From assembly GCF_026283945.1 (NCBI RefSeq), contig NZ_JAPDPC010000001.1, positions 1,550,001 through 1,614,000 of the forward strand: DNA of 64,000 bases, written 5' to 3'. A model generated the notes under the pieces. It made no database searches. It was not told the origin of the DNA and saw nothing but the letters and a program-made list of their open reading frames with translations. The position numbers and the translations under genes are program-made. Origin of the DNA: Dyella humicola. Its GTDB lineage: Bacteria; Pseudomonadota; Gammaproteobacteria; Xanthomonadales; Rhodanobacteraceae. Positions 33,291 through 41,906 of the stretch are shown one piece after another (position 1 is the stretch's first letter; each line of letters opens with the position of its first letter).

Positions 33291-34895
33291 ATGCGTTCCA
33301 AGTTGCTCGCGGTAGCGATTGCTGCCGGTTTGGGCGTTACCAGTTTTTACGCCAGTGCCGATCCGGCGCCGGCTAGCCAGTCTTCCAAGACCAGCTCGAC
33401 TTCTACCCAGAATGCAGAAATCGAGGCGCTGAAGGCCCAGTTGCAGGCGCTTCAGGCCAAGGTGGTCGAGCTGGAGCAGCGCACGGACGCTCAGTCCGAT
33501 ATCAACGTCTCCACCGGCCAGGCCGTGGAGCAGGTGCAGAAGACCCAGGCTGCCACGAACGATCAGATCAAGAAGTCGGCTGACAAGATCGCCTACAAGG
33601 GCGTGAACATCACGCTGGGCGGCTTCGTTGAGGCTGCGACGATCTATCGCTCGGCCAACCAGGCTGCGGATATGGCGTCGAACTTCAACACGATTCCGTT
33701 CAACAACGTCCCGACGGCTCATACCAACGAACTCCGCTTCAGCGCCCGCCAGAGCCGTCTCTCGGCCTTGGCGCAGGGTGATGTGGATCCGCAGACGCAT
33801 CTGGCCGGCTATTTCGAACTCGACTTCCTGGGCGCTGCGCAGACCGCGAACTCGAACGAGAGCAACTCCTACAATCCGCGCATTCGCAACGTCTACATGA
33901 CCGCGGATTGGGACAATGGCGGCTGGCACCTGCTGGCTGGCCAGAACTGGTCGCTGGTCACGCTCAACAGCAAGGGCATCACCCCGCGCACCGAGCTGAC
34001 CCCGCCGCAGATCGATGCGCAGTACATCCCCGGCTTCAGCTGGACGCGTCAGCCGCAGATCCGCCTGGTCAAGGATTGGAACAAGGAGTGGTGGCTGGGT
34101 ATCTCGCTCGAGAACCCGCAGACCACGTTCTACACCAGCCCGAACCAGGCCAAGGCGCCGGTGCAGTCGGTGTACAACATTGCAGCTGGCTCGGGCTTCA
34201 ACTCGGCCAACACGCTGTCGCTCAACCACATCCCCGATGTGGTCGTGAAGCTGGCCGTGGATCCTGGCTTCGGTCATTACGAACTGTTCGGCCTCGGCCG
34301 TGCGTTCTATAACCGCTACAACGGTTCGAACCAGGACACCTACGGCGGCGGCGTCGGCATCGGCATGGTCCTGCCGCTGATCGACAAGCAGCTCGACTGG
34401 CAGTTCTCGGGCATGACCGGCAAGGGCATTGGCCGTTACGGCAGCTCGCAGATGCCGGACGTGACCTTCAGCCCGAATGGCAACCTCGCGCCGATCAAGC
34501 AGAACATGCTGCTGACGGGTCTGACCTGGCACGCCAATTCCGACATCGACGTCTATCTGTTCGGTGGCCGTGAAGCGCAGTTCAAGAAGGACTTCCTGTA
34601 CAAGGGCGCCGCGCTCGGCCTGGGCAACCCGGCTTACAACAACAGCGGTTGCGAAATTGAAGGCGGTACCTGCGTAGGCAACAGCCGCCAGATCTGGCAG
34701 GGCACGGCAGGCTTCTGGTGGAAGTTCTACCAGGGCAAGTTCGGCAAGATGCAGTTCGGTATGCAGTACTCGCACACCGATCGCGAAGCCTTCGCTGGTC
34801 AGGGCTACGTCAACAACGTGCTGGTCAACGGTGCAGCGACGCCGTCTGCCAAGGAAAACATGTTCTTCACCAGCTTCCGCTACTACCCGTTCTAA
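33291..34895 (+). CDS. Outer-membrane porin with N-terminal coiled coil (DcaP-like)
   Basis: A 534-residue outer-membrane protein. A signal peptide (MRSKLLAVAIAAGLGVTSFY, cleaved near ASA-DPA) is followed by a coiled-coil stretch (AEIEALKAQLQALQAKVVEL, about residues 40-65). The beta-barrel begins ITLGGFVEAATIYRSANQAA and includes RFSARQSRLSALAQGDVDPQ and GYFELDFLG. The last residues are SFRYYPF, with the terminal Phe needed for BAM assembly. The layout resembles trimeric DcaP-type porins. The substrate may be phosphate or another anion because of the pst neighbours; this is inference. GGAG precedes the ATG at 33291; an earlier in-frame GTG lacks a ribosome site. Confidence 0.82.
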   Translation: MRSKLLAVAIAAGLGVTSFYASADPAPASQSSKTSSTSTQNAEIEALKAQLQALQAKVVELEQRTDAQSDINVSTGQAVEQVQKTQAATNDQIKKSADKIAYKGVNITLGGFVEAATIYRSANQAADMASNFNTIPFNNVPTAHTNELRFSARQSRLSALAQGDVDPQTHLAGYFELDFLGAAQTANSNESNSYNPRIRNVYMTADWDNGGWHLLAGQNWSLVTLNSKGITPRTELTPPQIDAQYIPGFSWTRQPQIRLVKDWNKEWWLGISLENPQTTFYTSPNQAKAPVQSVYNIAAGSGFNSANTLSLNHIPDVVVKLAVDPGFGHYELFGLGRAFYNRYNGSNQDTYGGGVGIGMVLPLIDKQLDWQFSGMTGKGIGRYGSSQMPDVTFSPNGNLAPIKQNMLLTGLTWHANSDIDVYLFGGREAQFKKDFLYKGAALGLGNPAYNNSGCEIEGGTCVGNSRQIWQGTAGFWWKFYQGKFGKMQFGMQYSHTDREAFAGQGYVNNVLVNGAATPSAKENMFFTSFRYYPF

Positions 34896-34936
34896 GCGGT
34901 ACGGCTATCGCAAGGGAGTTCGACCCAGGGATGGAG

Positions 34937-34971
34937 AAACGGCGGGCAAGATGCCCGCCGTTTCTGTTTTT
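34937..34971 (+). terminator. Rho-independent terminator of the porin gene
   Basis: AAACGGCGGGCA and TGCCCGCCGTTT pair perfectly around a 3-nt loop, followed by CTGTTTTT, about 40 bp after the porin stop. Confidence 0.9.
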
Positions 34972-34998
34972 CCGCCAGGCTCTCGCGTGACGCGTCCG

Positions 34999-36495
34999 TC
35001 AACGGGCCGAGGCGGCGCTTGCCGTCATCGCGGTATCGCTGTTGGGCAAATCGCTGCGGTCCCAGCCACCGCCCAGCGCACGGATCAGATCCACACTGGC
35101 CTGCAGGCGGCGCGTGCGCACCTGCTCGGCGCTGCGTTCGGCCTGCAGCGTGGCGGTCTGCGCACTGACCACGTCGAGATAGTTCACCGCACCTTCGCGA
35201 TAGCGGTTGGTGGCGATCGTCTGCGAATCACGGGCGGAGCTGGCCGCGTCGTCCTGTTCCTGCGCTTCCTTGCCGAGCTGCTGCAAAAGAGTGAGGTTGT
35301 CTTCCACCTGTTGAAATGCGCCCAGCACGGTTTCCCGATATTGGCCCGCCGCCGCGTCGAGATTGGCCTGTGCCGCCTGGACCTTGGCGTGCCTGAGGCC
35401 GCCGTCGAACAGGCTCATGGCCAGGTCCGGGCCCAGCGCCCAGTAGCGGTTGCCCGCGCTGAGCAGGCTGCCCATGCCCGTGTTTTGCCAACCAAATACG
35501 GCGGAAAGACTCAGCCTGGGGAAGAACGCGGCACGCGCAACGCCAATCTGCGCGTTGGCGGCGAACACGCGCCGTTCCGAGGCCGCGATGTCAGGGCGTC
35601 GTTGCAGCAATAGCGAAGGCACGCCCAGCGGTATCGACGGTACGTTCATCGGTGTTTCGGACGGCGGCAGCGAGAAGCTGGACGCGGATTCGCCGACCAG
35701 GCTGGCAATCGCGTGTTCGGTGAGTGCGCGCTGCGCACCGACTTCGGACACTTGGGCCATGGCGTCGGACCATTGCGTTTTCGCGCGGCTGACATCGAGG
35801 CCGGAGGCGACGCCACCTTGGAAACGGCGCTGGGTGAGATCGAGGCCCTGGCGATACGCGTCCAGTGTGTCCTTGAGGATGCGTGCCTGCACGTCGTAGC
35901 CACGCAGGCGCACGTACTGGTCGGCCAGTTGCGCCTCCAGGCTCAGCTTGACCGAGGCGAGATCGCCGGCCGCCGCCGCCTCGTCCGCCTTGCCGGCGGC
36001 GACTTCGTTGCGCACGCGCCCCCACAGGTCCAACTCGTAGCTGGCGCCAAAACCCAGGGTATTCGCGCTGTACTCGTTCGGCTGGTTGCTGCCGCGTAGA
36101 GGACGATTGTCGGACTGGCGGTTGCGCAGGGTGCTGGCCTCCACGCCCAGGTGGGGATACAGGTCCGAGCGCACTTCGCCCACCACCGCGCGTGCGGCGT
36201 CATAGCGGGCCAGCGCCACCGACAAACTGGGGTTGGCCGCATCGAGCTGCCTTTCCAGTCGATCCAGCTCGGCATTGTCGTACACCGACCACCACGGTCC
36301 GCGCGAGGCGGTGTCGGCGGGTTGTGCTGGCGACCACAGGCCATCCTGGGTCTGGCCCGCATACGCGGCGGGCAAGGGGTCAAGGCCCGGCTTTTGATAG
36401 GTGGGCGCCAGCGAACAGGCGGGTAGCGCAGCCACCGCAGCAAGCGGCAGCAAGCGCCGCAGCGCCAGGGCCAAGGTTGGGTTCATGCGTGTCAT
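34999..36495 (-). CDS. RND efflux outer-membrane lipoprotein (NodT/OprM type)
   Basis: About 498 residues. The lipoprotein signal is MTRMNPTLALALRRLLPLAA then ALPACSLAP, with the lipobox Cys. The TolC-like domain follows in two repeats (PWWSVYDNAELDRLERQL and ALGPDLAMSLFDGGLRHAKV). It forms the trimeric outer-membrane exit duct of the pump encoded upstream. The ATG at 36495 lies four bases after the adaptor stop, so the genes are in one operon; a longer frame upstream overlaps the adaptor gene and is not used. Confidence 0.93.
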   Translation of the reverse strand: MTRMNPTLALALRRLLPLAAVAALPACSLAPTYQKPGLDPLPAAYAGQTQDGLWSPAQPADTASRGPWWSVYDNAELDRLERQLDAANPSLSVALARYDAARAVVGEVRSDLYPHLGVEASTLRNRQSDNRPLRGSNQPNEYSANTLGFGASYELDLWGRVRNEVAAGKADEAAAAGDLASVKLSLEAQLADQYVRLRGYDVQARILKDTLDAYRQGLDLTQRRFQGGVASGLDVSRAKTQWSDAMAQVSEVGAQRALTEHAIASLVGESASSFSLPPSETPMNVPSIPLGVPSLLLQRRPDIAASERRVFAANAQIGVARAAFFPRLSLSAVFGWQNTGMGSLLSAGNRYWALGPDLAMSLFDGGLRHAKVQAAQANLDAAAGQYRETVLGAFQQVEDNLTLLQQLGKEAQEQDDAASSARDSQTIATNRYREGAVNYLDVVSAQTATLQAERSAEQVRTRRLQASVDLIRALGGGWDRSDLPNSDTAMTASAASAR

Positions 36496-36499
36496 GGGC

Positions 36500-37687
36500 T
36501 CACTCCACCCTGGCCTTGCCGCCAGTCGCGTCGGCATTGGCTGCCACCTGTACGCGGTCACCCTGCATCAGCGAATCCGACGGATGGTTGATGATACGGT
36601 CGCCGGGGCGCAGGCCCTGGTCGATCTGCAGGCGATCACCCATATCCATGGCGATATGCACATCACGCAGCTGCACCTTGCCGTCCTGCCCGAGCACCGC
36701 GACCTGCGGTCCCTGCGCGCGGAAGATCAGTACCGTGGCGGGCACCGTCATGGTGTGGCTGTGGCTGTTCAACGGCAGGTGCACCTCGGCATAGGCGCCG
36801 GGCAGCAAGCCGCCCTTGCTGTTGTCCACTTCGAATTGCGCGAGCAAGGTACCCGAGGCCTGGTTGACCGCGCCCGAATTGCCGATCAGCTGGCCGCTGA
36901 ACAGTTCGCCCGGATGATCGGGAACGTCCAGCTGCACGCTCATGCCCGGCTTGATCGAATCGGCATAACCCTGCGGCACTTCCACATACAGGCGCATGCG
37001 ACGCGTGTCGGAGATGGTGAACAACGGCGCGCTGTTGTCGTTGGTGGCGCTGATCAGGTCGCCGATGTCCGTATTGCGCGCCGTCACGGTGCCGGCAAAC
37101 GGCGCGGTGATGTGCTTGAACGTCTCCATGGCGGCGATGCGATCGACATCGGCTTGCGCCGCCAGCACGTTGGCCTGGGCTGCCTCGGCTTCGCCGGCCT
37201 TTTCGTCCGCCTCCTGCTTGGAGACGGAGTTGGAGGTGAGCAGGTTCTTCCAGCGCTTGTCGGTCAAGGCGGCGAGACGCGCATTGGCCCTGGCGCGTGC
37301 GAGGCCGGCCTTGGCCTGTTCGAACTGCTGATCGAGTTCCGGCGTGTCGATCTCCGCCAGGGTTTCGCCCGCGTTGACCTGGCTGCCGATGTCGCGGGCC
37401 CAGCTCTTCACATAGCCGCCGACACGCGCGTGGATGGGGGCGCTGATCCATGCATCCAGATGGCCAGGTAAGGTGGTGGCCTGTTGGCCCGCGCCGACAT
37501 CCGGTTCGATCCATTGCACGCTGGGAATCACCTGGGCATCGGTCCACTTGACCACGCGGTGGTAGTCATACGCGCGTACCGAAATGCCGGCGATGGTGGC
37601 GAGCAAGGCTGCGCCCAGGCCGAAGCGCACGGCACGGCCCAGTTTCGGCGGTCGCTGCGGCGTGGCAACGGGGGCGTCATGCGACAT
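36500..37687 (-). CDS. RND efflux periplasmic adaptor (MFP)
   Basis: About 395 residues. A single N-terminal membrane helix (VRFGLGAALLATIAGISVRA) is followed by the lipoyl half (SAPIHARVGGYVKSWARDIG), a helical hairpin (FEQAKAGLARARANARLAAL), the second lipoyl half (HITAPFAGTVTARNTDIGDL) and beta-barrel domains. It links the pump to the outer-membrane duct. The ATG at 37687 has GGAG nine bases upstream inside the pump gene and overlaps its stop; a TTG at 37702 is open but less likely. Confidence 0.93.
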   Translation of the reverse strand: MSHDAPVATPQRPPKLGRAVRFGLGAALLATIAGISVRAYDYHRVVKWTDAQVIPSVQWIEPDVGAGQQATTLPGHLDAWISAPIHARVGGYVKSWARDIGSQVNAGETLAEIDTPELDQQFEQAKAGLARARANARLAALTDKRWKNLLTSNSVSKQEADEKAGEAEAAQANVLAAQADVDRIAAMETFKHITAPFAGTVTARNTDIGDLISATNDNSAPLFTISDTRRMRLYVEVPQGYADSIKPGMSVQLDVPDHPGELFSGQLIGNSGAVNQASGTLLAQFEVDNSKGGLLPGAYAEVHLPLNSHSHTMTVPATVLIFRAQGPQVAVLGQDGKVQLRDVHIAMDMGDRLQIDQGLRPGDRIINHPSDSLMQGDRVQVAANADATGGKARVE

Positions 37688-40600
37688 GGACGGGTTCTCC
37701 AAGCAGGGAATCGGTGGATGCCTGGGCCTGCTCGCGGCCGTGCACGAGGCTGAAGATCACCGGCACGAACAGCAGGGTGGCGAAGGTGGCGAACAGCAGG
37801 CCGCCGATCACGGCACGGCCCAGCGGCGAGTTCTGTTCCTGGCTCAGTGCCATCGGCAGCATGCCGATGATCATCGCCAGCGCCGTCATGCAGACCGGAC
37901 GGAAACGCGTGAAGCCCGCTTCGAGCGCGGCTTTCACCGCGTCGCCATGTTCGGCGAGGCGTTCGCGGCAGAAACTGACCACCAGGATCGAGTTGGCGGT
38001 GGCCACGCCCATGCACATGATCGCGCCGGTCAGTGCCGGCACCGACAAGGTGGTGTGGGTGAGGAAGAGCATCCACACGATGCCGGCCAGCGCCGCGGGC
38101 AGGGCAGTGATGATCACGAACGGATCGAGCCAGGACTGGAAGTTCACCACGATCAACAGATAGATCAGTACGATCGCGCCGACCAGGCCGAAGATCAGGC
38201 CGCCGAACGCTTCGTTCATGGTGCCGACCTGCCCGTGCAGGCTCACCACCGTGCCCTTGGGGCGGCTCGCCGCGAACTGCGCAAGTACCTTTTGCACATC
38301 GCTGGCGACAGCGCCGAGATCCCGGTCCTGTACCGAGGCGTAAATGTCGTAGGACGGCATGATGTTGTAGTGCGATACCACCGCCGCACTGGGCACGCGG
38401 GTAAACGTGGCGATGCCGCCGAGAATCTGACTGGCGCCCTTGCCGTCCGGTGTCACCGGCAGGCTGGCCACGTCGGCCATGCTGTCCATCTTGTACTGCG
38501 GCGTGGCGGCGACAATCGGATACGACACGCCGCTCTTCGGATTCAGCCAGAACGCGGGCGCCACCTGCGAACTGCCGGCCAGCGAGGCGACCATGCTGTT
38601 GGTGACGTCGCGCTCGGTAATGCCCAGTTCGTCGGCACGCGTGCGATTGACCTGCACGTTGAGCTGCGGATAGCTGGTGCTCTGCTGCAGCCGCACGTCG
38701 GCGATGCCGGGCACGGAACGCAGGCGCTTCATGATCTCCATCGCATAGGCCTGGTTGGCGGCGAGGTCGCGACCGGCGATGGAGACGTCCAGCGGTGCCG
38801 GTGCGCCGAAGTTGAGGATCTGCGAGCTCATGTCGGCCGGCAGGAAGGCGAACTGGGTGCCCGGGAATTCGCGCGGAAGGCGTGCACGCAGTTGCTTGAC
38901 GAAGTCGGCCGTAGGCGCGTGATCTTCCTTCAGCGCCACCTGGATGTCGCCGTCCTGCGGGCCGATGGTGCCGCTGCTGTTGTAGACCATGTTCACGCCG
39001 CTGAGCGGCAAGCCGATGTTGTCGATCACCGTAGCCAGCTGATCCGGCGGGATGACCTTGCGGATGGCCGCTTCGATGTGATCGAACTCGGCCGCGGTCT
39101 CTTCCACCCGCGTCCCCATGGGCGCACGTACATGCAGGGCAATCGAACCGGCATCGACGTCGGGAAAGAAGTCGCGTCCCAGCAGCGGTACCAGGGCGAA
39201 CGATGCCAGCACGAAGCCCAGGAAGCCGAGGATGAAGCGACGGCGATGGGCGAGCGCGATGGTCAGCGTGGCGTGGTAGAGGTCACGGACCTGGGCGAAG
39301 CGGTGTTCGAAGCGCTGTTGGAACGACACCATGGCGGCGACCAGCGCGTTGCGACGACGCGGCGGGTGTTGATCGCCCTCATGGTGGTTGATGTAGGCAT
39401 CTTCGGGATGGTCGCCGGCGCCCGTTTCGAGGTGATGCGGCTTCAGCAAATACATCGCCAGGGTCGGCACCAGGGTGCGCGACAGGATGAAGGACGACAC
39501 CATGGCGAAGATCACCGCCAGCGCCATCGGCCGGAACAGGAAGCCGGCGATGCCGTCGAGCATGAACATCGGCACGAACACGATGCAGATGCACAGCAGC
39601 GAGACGAAGGCAGGCGTCACGATCTGCCTGGCGCCATCCATGATGGCGGTATGCACGTCCTTGCCCTGTTCCAGATGCCAGTTGATGTTCTCGATGGTCA
39701 CCGTGGCATCGTCGACCAGGATGCCGACAGCCAAGGCCAGGCCGCCCAGCGTCATCACGTTCAGCGTTTGACCGGTGGCCGAGAGCAGGGCGAGCGCCGA
39801 CAGGATCGACAACGGAATCGATACCGCGATGATCACCGTCGAGCGCCAGCTGCCCAGGAAGACCAGGATCATCACCGAGGTGAGCAGGGCGGCAATGATG
39901 CCTTCGCGCGCCACCGACGTGATGGCGGCTTTGACGAAGATGGACTGGTCGCCGAGCAAGGAGATCTTCAGCGTATTCGGCAAGGACTCCTTCAACAGCG
40001 GCAGCAGTTGCTTGATGCCGGCCACCACGGCGAGCGTGGACGCATCGCCGACTTTCAACGCCGGCATCAGCACCGCGCGATGGCCATCTACGCGCACCAC
40101 ATTGGTCTGCGGCGCGGCGCCATCGCGCACGTGGGCCACCTCGCCCATGGTGATGGTGGCGCCGTGAATCGTCTTCACCGGCAGCTGGTTGAGCTCGTCG
40201 ATCGCCTCGGGACTGTTGTTGAGCTGGACGTGATACTCATAGGTGCCGATCTTGGCCGTGCCCACCGGAATGATCTGGTTTTGCGCGGCCAGCGCATTGC
40301 TCACGTCCTGTGCCGACAAGCCCTTCGCCGCCAGCGCCTGCGGATCCAGGTCCAGGGTGACCTGGCGCTGCGCGCCGCCATACGGTGTGGGGACGGCCAC
40401 CCCAGGCACCGAGGTCAGCGTCGGGCGCATCAGGTTCAGGCCGAGGTCGAGGATTTTCGACTCGGACAGCTCCTTGCTCGACAGCGCCATCTGCAGGATG
40501 GGTACGGTGGACGCGTTGTAGTTGAGAATCAGCGGCGGCGTAATGCCCGGCGGCATCTGCTTCAGCACCGTCTGCGAGATCGAGGTGACCTGCGCGGTCG

Positions 40601-40916
40601 CGGTGCGGATATCCACGCCCGGCTGGAAGAATATCTTGACGATCCCCATGCCGGGCAGCGACTGCGATTCGATGTGCTCGATGTTGTTGACCGAGGTGCT
40701 TAGCTGGCGCTCGTAGTAGTAGACAACGCGGCCCGACATCTGATCGGGCGGCAGGCCGTTGTACGACCACACCACGCTGATCACCGGAATGCCGATGTTG
40801 GGAAAGATATCGGTGGGTGTACGAAACGCGGCCAGCGGGCCGGCGATAAGAATCAGCACCGCCAGCACGATGAAGGTGAGCGGTCGAGACAGGGCGATGC
40901 GGACGAGACCAAGCAT
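37677..40916 (-). CDS. RND efflux pump permease
   Basis: About 1079 residues, an inner-membrane proton/substrate antiporter with 12 transmembrane helices and two large periplasmic loops. It begins MLGLVRIALSRPLTFIVLAV; TPTDIFPNIGIPVISVVWSY opens the first porter domain. The helix-4 proton-relay pair is in GILVDDATVTIENI (Asp-Asp). The AcrB-like HAE-1/multidrug branch fits better than the metal-pumping CzcA type, but the substrate is unknown. The operon order pump, adaptor, outer-membrane duct is uninterrupted. No TetR-type repressor is adjacent; a two-component system lies about 1 kb upstream across the palindromic repeat. Confidence 0.93.
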   Translation of the reverse strand: MLGLVRIALSRPLTFIVLAVLILIAGPLAAFRTPTDIFPNIGIPVISVVWSYNGLPPDQMSGRVVYYYERQLSTSVNNIEHIESQSLPGMGIVKIFFQPGVDIRTATAQVTSISQTVLKQMPPGITPPLILNYNASTVPILQMALSSKELSESKILDLGLNLMRPTLTSVPGVAVPTPYGGAQRQVTLDLDPQALAAKGLSAQDVSNALAAQNQIIPVGTAKIGTYEYHVQLNNSPEAIDELNQLPVKTIHGATITMGEVAHVRDGAAPQTNVVRVDGHRAVLMPALKVGDASTLAVVAGIKQLLPLLKESLPNTLKISLLGDQSIFVKAAITSVAREGIIAALLTSVMILVFLGSWRSTVIIAVSIPLSILSALALLSATGQTLNVMTLGGLALAVGILVDDATVTIENINWHLEQGKDVHTAIMDGARQIVTPAFVSLLCICIVFVPMFMLDGIAGFLFRPMALAVIFAMVSSFILSRTLVPTLAMYLLKPHHLETGAGDHPEDAYINHHEGDQHPPRRRNALVAAMVSFQQRFEHRFAQVRDLYHATLTIALAHRRRFILGFLGFVLASFALVPLLGRDFFPDVDAGSIALHVRAPMGTRVEETAAEFDHIEAAIRKVIPPDQLATVIDNIGLPLSGVNMVYNSSGTIGPQDGDIQVALKEDHAPTADFVKQLRARLPREFPGTQFAFLPADMSSQILNFGAPAPLDVSIAGRDLAANQAYAMEIMKRLRSVPGIADVRLQQSTSYPQLNVQVNRTRADELGITERDVTNSMVASLAGSSQVAPAFWLNPKSGVSYPIVAATPQYKMDSMADVASLPVTPDGKGASQILGGIATFTRVPSAAVVSHYNIMPSYDIYASVQDRDLGAVASDVQKVLAQFAASRPKGTVVSLHGQVGTMNEAFGGLIFGLVGAIVLIYLLIVVNFQSWLDPFVIITALPAALAGIVWMLFLTHTTLSVPALTGAIMCMGVATANSILVVSFCRERLAEHGDAVKAALEAGFTRFRPVCMTALAMIIGMLPMALSQEQNSPLGRAVIGGLLFATFATLLFVPVIFSLVHGREQAQASTDSLLGEPVHVA

Positions 40917-41137
40917 GGGACGGTTCCGGCTATACGTCGGCACGATGGCGCCGCGGCGTGACGGCTATGCCGTCACATCGAAAAGTGCTGAGCGGGAGAA
41001 GAGGCGCTAGCGGGGTGGCCCGGAACGTGTTGAGTTGCTGCGGCGGATCGTCATGTCATGGCTCGATGCTGGGCGTGAGGCCGATACGGCCATGATGGCA
41101 AGCCAATCTTGTGGAAACCTTTTGGGGGGCTAGCAGG

Positions 41138-41802
41138 CTCCTTCTCCCCGCAGAGGAGAAGGTTGGGATGAGGGGCGGGTGTTCGCGATCGCGCGTTGTC
41201 CGAACGTTGCCGCCAGCTTGCCGCTTACGCAGCGGGCGTTTCGATCGCCTGCCGGCGCTCGAGTCACTTTTCTTTTGCTGGCCCAAAAGAAAAGTAACCC
41301 AAAGAAAACGGCCTTAAGAGCTGGTAGCACTCCGTGGGATAGAAGCGTTGGAAGGTTCCCGCGAGCCAATAGCTGGTCGCCCACGGCGAGACACAGCGGC
41401 TACCCCGCAACGCGCCAAAGCGGTGAGGACTTAAGGCAGGGTCGGCCAAGGGGCGTGACGCTTGCGGTATCCGGGTGCGCAGATGGCCACCGCACCACCC
41501 ACGCTTTAAACCCTCTGCGCCACGGCGCGTTGCGGTGTAGCCGCGGTGTGTAGGCCGTGGGCCGCCACTCATTCGGCTGGCCACGCCCGTCAGGCTCGTA
41601 TCCCACGCCATGCTATGAGCTCTCAAGGCCATTTTCTTTGGGTTACTTTTCTTTTGGGCCAGCAAAAGAAAAGTGACCCGGACCGCGGCAGCGGTTCGGA
41701 ACGCCCGCTGCGTAAGCGGCAAGCTGGCGATATCGCTAATAGATGCGCCATCGCAAGCACCCGCCCCTCATCCCAACCTTATCCTCGAAAGGGAGAAGGA
41801 GC
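41138..41802. repeat. 665-bp giant palindromic element, copy A
   Basis: The element is two inverted arms of about 300 bp (41138-41437 and 41503-41802) around a 65-bp centre. The arms match along their whole length. Outer ends: CTCCTTCTCCC hairpins then AAGGTTGGGATGAGGGGCGG. Middle: GCTTGCCGCTTACGCAGCGG then TCACTTTTCTTTTGCTGGCC and AAAAGAAAAGTAACCCAAAG. Inner: GCGGCTAC-CCGCAACGCGCC. Each arm contains its own shorter hairpins. There is no transposase and no credible gene; short open frames inside are by-products. Flanks 40917-41137 and 41803-41906 show nothing else. The same element recurs at 63343. A mobile MITE-like or hairpin-RNA origin is possible. Confidence 0.88.
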
Positions 41803-41906
41803 GAGAGGCTCGGCGCTCAAAGGGGCGATCGAAACGTCTGCTTCGCAAGCGACGACGCTGGGCTATCGCTCCATCGCAAGCACCATCCAAAAAAGCAAAG
41901 AGGTCC

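Noticed and set aside
37584-40703. A 1039-codon open frame on the plus strand
   Set aside because: It lies entirely antisense to the RND pump, whose domains and motifs are intact. Its translation is rich in His, Arg, Gly and Gln with no domain, typical of a shadow frame in high-GC DNA.
41130-41765. Several 60-150-codon frames within the palindromic element, with peptides such as FFGLLFFWASKRKVT
   Set aside because: They are products of the repeat and appear in both copies and both strands because of the inverted arms. There is no ribosome site, and such peptides are widely over-predicted from these repeats.
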